Part shown: piece by piece, positions 57,237 to 64,000 of the stretch | Layout: every line of letters starts with the position of its first letter | Numbering within the stretch: position 1 is the stretch's first letter | The notes under the pieces: model-generated | The model's database searches: none | What the model was told of the DNA's origin: nothing | The model's input: the letters and a program-made list of their open reading frames with translations, nothing else | Position numbers and translations under genes: made by a program | From: Stratiolaelaps scimitus | Taxonomy: Eukaryota; Arthropoda; Arachnida; Mesostigmata; Laelapidae | Direction of reading: 5' to 3' | Length of the DNA: 64,000 nucleotides | NCBI GenBank assembly: GCA_019614645.1 | Contig: JABWDB010000005.1 | Location: 12,454,001 to 12,518,000, forward strand

Positions 57237-58400
57237 TCAAGTGAATTTGGAAGCTAGAACTCGAGCTGTGAATAGCACGAATATGCGATGGCGGACGACT
57301 GCAGTAGTAACGGATTGCCGGGAAAGCCAATGAACTCGGATTTTCGTGTCGACAGTTTCAACAAGATCTACCGGCATCGTGCTAAATGCCAACTGAAAAT
57401 CCCGCTTCAAAAATGGATGGTTGAAGAACACCGACAAATTCTATGAGTATTGCTATGCTTCCTAGTGCTTGCCTGTCTCTTGACGGCCATAGTCTGCTTA
57501 ACTTTCGATAGCTCTCGGCACTCCGTTTCGAGCCCGGCTCTACTACGTACGGCTCTCCACTACGTTGGCTATTCCGCTCGCGCCACCCGGTGCTACTCTT
57601 TATATAGTCTCTAAAAAATGGCACCGTGTTACAACCGCGATACGGTGATTCCATTGTGCACTAATCGCGTCGTCCTGTGATCATCAACTCCTCGATACCT
57701 TTGTCGAATCCTAATTATCATCTAAGTTCTGCAATGTGAGCGTCGTCATTGAGATTGCTGTAAGATGCTGTCGCAGCCAGGAACCGTTCCTAGATACACT
57801 TCCCCGTCAACAAGTTCTGTACCTGCTTCATTTCTTTGCTAGGTTGCTTGAAATAGAGTACGTGTGATTTCTAAGATTGATTGGGAAACAGTCCGTCTTG
57901 GCACGAGTAGTTGATGGCGTATAGCTTCTGTTTTGTCACACATTTGAGCTCGTCGTGGGCATCACGGTCTGTACAAGACTAGTCCTTGATATGTCCGGGT
58001 GCATAAGTTTTTGTTGATAGATGAGGAGCAGGTGTCGTTGACAAACATTACCTAACCTGTAGGTCCGATAAGCGAGCCTTGATGCACGCTGAGGGCAACA
58101 GTTCTCGGCTCCTTTTTTCAACCCGATTGAGGCTACATATTATGCTCTCCTACCAAGCCATGATTTAAGACGACCTCCATGGCGAATGCACTCAACTGGG
58201 CTAGGCTTTAAGCTTAAGAAGAACTTCAGAAAGGTGTCATGCTTCACGGAATCAAACGCCCGATGCTGGTCCGTTAGCCGGTATCGTCGAGACTCGACTT
58301 CAGAGAGGTTTGGCCCCAACTACGATTACATGGTCACTACCTCTTAGTCTGTAGCCCGAACCTGTTCATCATTGAGTATATCATTGTCCTCGATATACGA
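57237..58400 (-). mobile_element. Decayed non-LTR retrotransposon (LINE) reverse transcriptase
   Basis: Reading down the minus strand in shifting frames gives the RT motifs in order. NDILNDEQ (near 58385) is the block before the palm. RAFDSVKHDTFL (near 58265-58230) is the first catalytic Asp motif. ALSVHQGSLIGP (near 58090-58061) then FVND is the next palm block. YQGLVLYR (near 57985-57960) stands where the YADD box belongs. Near 57.5 and 57.3 kb ESYRKLSRLWPSRDRQ and LKRDFQLAFSTMPVDLVETV resemble the C-terminal part of CR1/Jockey-type polyproteins. Several frameshifts and stops, and loss of the YADD acids, show it is dead. The endonuclease part was not found. Confidence 0.7.
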
Positions 58401-61160
58401 TACTGAGTAATTTGCGTGATGACGCTATTTTGCACAATTCACCGCTTCAGACGCTTCGTTAGCTCTCGGTATGGACACAATTCTAGATTTGTAAGAACTT
58501 CGGGGGCGACGTGACCATTACGAATTCAGTTGTTTCCAATCTGTGTTGTAAGCGTCATTGCATGCTCTTTGGCAAAATCTAATACACAGTCATGAATACG
58601 ATCCAAGCCCGCTATTGAATTCGCGATCAAGTTCATGTGTTGTCCATCCTTTCAAGCGTCATCTATTTAGCCTCGTAAGGCTCGCATCTCGGCTGCCGTT
58701 CAGGCAATTCAGGCCAAGCACGGAACACAGTAAGTTTGACAGGAACGCTCTATCCAGATAACGACGAGTCCGAGGTTTATTTTGGCTTCTCTTTCGTCCG
58801 GCAGCTTTTTCAACGAAGCAATTCAAGGATATCGTAGATAGCGGATGACGAGAGTTTACTGATCTGATCACGAGTCCAAATCACGATAAGGCGCTCGTTT
58901 ATCGTGCCGTTGACGAATGGAGCAGGCTTGAAACGGGCTCACAAAAAACATGCGTGTCTACCGTATCTATAGATCGTCATCGCGAGACGAAGCGGCTCGA
59001 GGTACTTGGCTTAGTCAAACAATCATCGGCTAACCGAACCGCTAACCATCGTCGACAAATGTTTGCTCCGCAGATATCAGCTTTGAATTGGCTTGGGGAA
59101 AAAATAGCACGGGCGACAGTGGCCAAGAGATTGACCAAGCTCGGCTGAACACCCAGAAGCTCCCAAGAAGTTTCCCAAGCTGCTGCTACTGCCACTACTA
59201 CGACAACTACTGTGAGGTGATCGGCGATGAATTCTAAAACGATGCGATTCTTGTGCAGCATCGGACTTGTGCCCGACTTGAGTTAGTCAGTGACGCTGTA
59301 TTGTCGTGGTTATCCACTCACCACACGTGACAGGTGATGACATGCGTTGATGAACAGTGAATGCGGGGACGCTGTGATTTACTTGAGCGAAAGCGTCGTT
59401 TTCTGGATATTCCTGCCCCATCTGTATGGGATTTTACTGATCGTAGGGTATACACTTCGAATGCATTCATACGGTGCGCAGTTCAATTGCAGAGTACGTT
59501 TATTAAATATAATGTATAATGTGATCGTACTATGTCCAAAATACTAATTGTACATTGATTTGGCCGCCGAGAGAATTTTTTTTACAGCTACAGTAGCATT
59601 TCGCACCCTTTCATGTAACCTACCCGTCATTCGTCTACGGGAATCCATACACTCTTCTCGGCAATTGGCCCAAAAAGCAGCTACTACACTTCTTGTGTAT
59701 TTTAGCAGATGTGGGTGCCGCAAGCGGCCTCCTCTACAAACGGGTAACAATGAATGGATATGGGGCTGACCTCGAGCACCTTAGGCCGCCTTCAACCGTA
59801 GGCGTGTACAGGAAATCGTTCCTAGATAGTCGTCGAATGTGACGCATTGAAGTTGTACGGGGGCTGTTATACAATACTGTGAAATATTGTTGAAGTATTA
59901 AAATGTTATTGAAATATTAAATTCTGTTATATGATACAGAAAATTCGTTTCTCGAACTGATTGGAAAATCAAATTGAGGAAAGTGAGGAAGAGGTCGATG
60001 GCTAGTATTTTGTGTTTGTCATCGTGACCTGAGTCACGTCGATGCGTGAGCCGTTAGACGTGGAGGACACACACAGCTCAGACAGGTTTTTTGTCCGAAA
60101 AAGCAACCATCACTGAGATGATTGCACATACAAGCTATGGCCTGCATAGGCTGGCTGTTCCACAGCGTCTCGTTCTAAGCAGAACAAACAGAGAAAGGAC
60201 AGTCATTCCACAATTGCAAGCAATGAAAGGAGATGCTTGTGGGGTCATGGCCGGCAATCGCTCGCCGCTGGACGCCCTCCCCGTGAACAACGGGGAGGGG
60301 TCCAGCGGGGAGGGGCCTTTCCCACTAATTAATTAGTTAATGAGTGGACCACAAATGCGTGTTGCATAACGCCTCTTGTTCGTTCGCTCGCTCGCTCTCT
60401 GTCTGTCCCTTCCTGATTCACATTTTGCCCGATTCGCTATATCCGTGTGGCCTGACCATCTCCCCACATTATCTCATCGTTAGCCATAACCGAACGACAC
60501 AAAGCAGCTATTGGGCCTTCGGCCGACGGTTGTTGCTCAGCTAACTGACTATTCTCCGCACAAATGAATTTTGTCACACAGACAAGTGCATTCAATTAAT
60601 GACTTGATGCCTGAGCTCCTCAAGGCTAATATGCACACATGTATATCCTTGCACGGGTATACGCAAGCAACGGACAGAGGGCGTGTGGGTAAAGAAACCA
60701 AACAAGTCATACGGGTCATTGTTGTCAGTGCTTTTCGTGGAAGGGGCGTTTGATAATTACCGTTTGGATCTATCTACTATTGTATAATGCTATATGCTAC
60801 ATGGGAGCGTTATTATATATCGAAGGCGAGTTGCTTCGCTGAAACTCATCGTTTTTAGAAAGCTCAAAGGCCATATTGCAACTCTTCGAACTAGTATACG
60901 CAACTGCTGTGGTAGTATGCTAGACTTATGTCGGCGTAGTGCGATACCTCGAAGTTCGTTGTCTTTGTTCAAGGACACTCGACCTTGTTGTATGTTAACC
61001 TTGAATTAGTATCAACAATGCCACTAGGTAATTAGCGAACTCCGCTCACATTTAAGACGATGAGAGATATTCACACCTCGCGACATGACTGTCCCAGTTC
61101 CCCATACTACGTGACATACAGCGCAAGGTTCTATCCAAATCTCCTCTTGTTCTCCGTACA
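58400..61160. other. No gene recognised
   Basis: The 5' part of the decayed LINE may extend to about 58.9 kb. Beyond that only short frames, plus the GC hairpin at 60267-60306. Confidence 0.4.
60267..60306. repeat. Strong GC-rich hairpin
   Basis: GCTGGAC plus CCCTCCCCGT pairs with ACGGGGAGGGG plus TCCAGC across a 5-nt loop with a single bulge. Confidence 0.75.
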
Positions 61161-64000
61161 ATGTCGCTCATAGATGATACTGTTAGTGTCAGGGTTGAGG
61201 CTCGAATTTTTAGCTACCATTGGAAACAGCTGATTGAATCGGATGTATTCGACCGCGCGCGTGGTATTCGGTCATTCAGCCTTGACACAAGCAGTCTTCG
61301 GCTCAGCGAAGTGATGCCACTCGTTGAGTGGTTAGTGTATCGAATGGCCGTTGGTGAGTGCCGTGATGTCGCTGGCGAACTTGTATTGGTTTTGGAGCAG
61401 GGTGTAACCTTGTATGGGCAGTTGCCGTATAGTGGTACCTCTCGTGGTATAACGGTGCCTGCGATGTGTTCACAGCTCGTGTGTGGGTATCTATGCTCAT
61501 CCTGCTGGCATGGTCTGGCTGCCTTTCAAGAACTGCAACGTTCAATGTTATCCCCGGCCGACGTTCAGGCTGACTCCTTCGGGCAGGTTGCCGTCGGCTC
61601 ACCGTCGAGTGACGAGCCTGCCTCTAGCTCCTGGCTAACCGTGCCAAGTGCACTCGGCTGCTTGACCGACGTACCATGCGGCGGTAGCGTAGCTGTGTCC
61701 TCAGTGGCACTCTGTGGTACGGGGCCTGTTGTGGCATTATATAGCCCAGCAATGGTTGTGTCACTGTTGGGCACACGATGGGCAGAGAGACGACGAGCCG
61801 TGCGCTGCAGAGCTGGACCGAACTGAGCCAACGAACGAACGCACAGGGGAACCAGTTCAGCCGCCACAACAACAGCATTGGATGGCATTTCAGTGGATGC
61901 TCGCCTCCATTCGGTCAACGGCTGACAGTGGCGTGTGTTCGAGCGGGGACGGGGGGTGGTGGGACGCTCGCAGAGCAAGTGTTGTAGGAAACGCCTATGT
62001 CGCTGCGGCTGCTTACCACACAGGACCGTATCCGCCTGTGCTGCTGGACTGACAGCACCACTGCCGACGTCGCCGCCGCCACCGCCGCGACCGCTGTTCC
62101 CTTGGTCCGTTCGTTTGTCCGTCCTCGCCACTGCGTTCGGTGTAACGGGCCCGCTTCTCCGGGGCCGTTTGCTGTAGCTGCTGCAGGGCCGCTGTCGAGC
62201 CGCTTCGCTACTCGCTGCTTGCTGCCGGCGAGAGAGAGTACCGTCAAGCTGGAAACGAGCCCCAGCGAACCCCACTCGGCTCGGGGGACATGGCACTGTC
62301 TGGTGACTGGGAACGTTGGCCAGGCAGTCTGTGAGGCGAAACTCTGTGCAGCCATACTGCTAGTGGAGGGTTGGTCGTTTGGAAGCTGTGGGGCTATGTA
62401 GGGGGAAGTTTGGCGTGGGGAGCGGGGTCGACGGTGGTGGTAGCAGCGATGGGAAGAGGACAGAGGCCGACAGCCGGCCCCAACGGCTTGCTTGCTTGCT
62501 GAGTCTCTATCGTTCTATCGAGCAGCCCGGTGTGTCGGCTTTCGGGGTGTTGGACTGTAGGGCATGTGGCAAGGGGTATGGGCTACCCACACAGACACTA
62601 GCCCTTGCGTTACCCTACGATTCTCTTACCCCCCCCCCCCCCCCCCCCGACAACTGGATGGGATGGGATGAGATGGTCTGGGTGAATGCGGTGCTGCAGC
62701 AGTGATGGAGGAGGAGTGCGTCTGCCGACTGCTGCCTGAAGCAGCCTGCTGCAGTTTCCATCCTACTGCCTGCCTGCCTGCCCGCCCGCCTATGTTCCCT
62801 CTGAGTCCTGGCGGGATCCCCAATGCTCCACGAACTCACCCCCAATGTGCTATGCCCACCCGCGCTACTCTATCCCCTCTGCCGATCCCAGGTCGTAGCA
62901 CCACTAGCGAGCCAGCACCGCCGCCGCCATCGTCCAGACAGGCCCGCACTTTGCCTCGCCTCGCCTCAGCTCGTCGTTCCTCCACTTGCCCCTGTGAAGA
63001 CCCCCTCGGCGTTCAGCGCTTCGCCGAACTTACGGCCAGCCCGCTCCCACTGCACTGGTGCTCCCTTCCCCAAACGCCAGCCAGCTAGCTAGCTCGCTCG
63101 CTAGGCCAGCACCGCCATCCAGACCCTCAGCCCCCCCCCGCCCCCCCCGGCACAGCTCCCAGTCTCCACTCCCGTCCGCTCACTACGCCTGCTGCTCTGT
63201 GGCCCCCTGCCGTAGCAGCAGCAGTACGGACAGCGGTGCCCAGAAGGCCAGGGAGGTTTCGTCCGGGGTAAGCTTGGTTGGGGAGAGGACGGATGCTGAT
63301 GGGAGTAGGGGTGCAGCCTCCACCTCGACGCTGGTGGCTGGATGTCGGCCGTCGGTCGGCTGTCGGCTCTCAGACGGCCGGCTCACCCCGGTCGACTCGG
63401 GCCCGGCCCGTCCCTCACTGTTCCCTCCGGCTTCTTCAGCGGTAGCGGGCAGGCGAGCACGCCGACCGAACCACCGACCGAAAGAGGACCTCCGCCTGCT
63501 GCCTCGCCTCCCGTCGTGGCGGTAGCGGCGGCGACGGCGGCGGCGGCAGCGGTGGTGGTGGTGGTGCTGCTACCGCAGCAGTCCACTGGAAACGGCAGCC
63601 ACGGCGCCCGACCGAGGCGGCAGAGGCAGCCACGGCGGCCTCGCCTTGGGAACGTCGTCGTTGGGGCCGCTGGCTGCCTGTGGTGCTGGATCCCGAGTCG
63701 TCGTTCGACCGGGTAGGGGTCGAGGGCTCACGGCGAGTTGGGGGGTGAAGGCGAGCTTTCCCAGACGAGAGGAGACTGGCGAACGAACGCAGCCAGCAGG
63801 CTGGCAGGAGGCAGGCAGGCAGGCAGGCGGATGTGCGGGTGTGCCGCGAGTACACTGCGAGGACGCAAGGGTCTGCTCGCAGGGGCTCGACACAGGCTCG
63901 CCTCCTTCGCGTTGAGCCTCGGGGCTCCTTCGGCCCCGGTCCTTCTCAACGAGCGGCTCCTTGGCCGCTCTGGCAGCTCCTTCCTCTCTCAGCCCAGCTA
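61161..64000. other. GC-rich domain with long opposing frames, coding status doubtful
   Basis: The longest frames of the window are here: 221 codons at 61161-61826 (+) and 243 codons at 61565-62296 (-), overlapping each other. Neither shows a known domain. The sequence is GC-rich, with CTGC/CCTG, CAG and GGC runs and long C-runs (near 62631-62648), so few stops are expected by chance. It resembles another leader or promoter region of the kind at 49-52 kb. Confidence 0.35.

Noticed and set aside
61161..62296. Overlapping long frames of 221 (+) and 243 (-) codons
   Set aside because: They are antiparallel in GC-rich repeat-laden sequence, show no domain, and contain runs typical of chance frames.

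Overview
The window looks like a piece of an animal nuclear genome, most likely an arthropod and plausibly a chelicerate such as a mite or tick. Genes are split by spliceosomal GT-AG introns. (TA)n, (CT)n and CAG/CAA microsatellites are everywhere. There are SINE-like and LINE-like retroelement remains, and no bacterial operon structure. The species assignment is inference only; no decisive taxonomic marker is present.

Left third (about 2.3-23.3 kb): two complete-looking transglutaminase (TGase) genes in direct tandem on the + strand, called A (2351-11690) and B (14847-23296) here. I resolved 13 coding exons in each. All 12 introns sit at the same positions and phases, and every exon length difference between the copies is a multiple of three. 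Both keep the Cys-His-Asp triad and the two oxyanion tryptophans of the family. Both carry Phe instead of Trp right after the catalytic Cys. The extreme N-terminal coding exon was not found for either gene. Between them lie a possible decayed minus-strand membrane-protein gene, one SINE-like copy and a tRNA-like Pol III element. The first intron of gene B contains an unusual chain of overlapping TA-cored inverted repeats.

Middle (23.3-49 kb): mostly non-coding, with long microsatellites, palindromes, two more copies of the SINE-like family (one with a clear 14-bp target-site duplication), a candidate 5' non-coding exon ending near 27.7 kb, and an unrecognised minus-strand coding-like stretch at 47.55-47.96 kb.

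Right part (49-64 kb): GC-rich, CAG/GCN-rich leader-like sequence leading to a well supported but unidentified first coding exon at 52655-52788 (+). A decayed non-LTR retrotransposon reverse transcriptase lies at about 57.2-58.4 kb (-). At 61-64 kb there is a second GC-rich domain with long opposing reading frames that I do not trust as genes. The two TGases would cross-link proteins (clotting, cuticle or wound repair in arthropods). No other gene here can be tied to them functionally.
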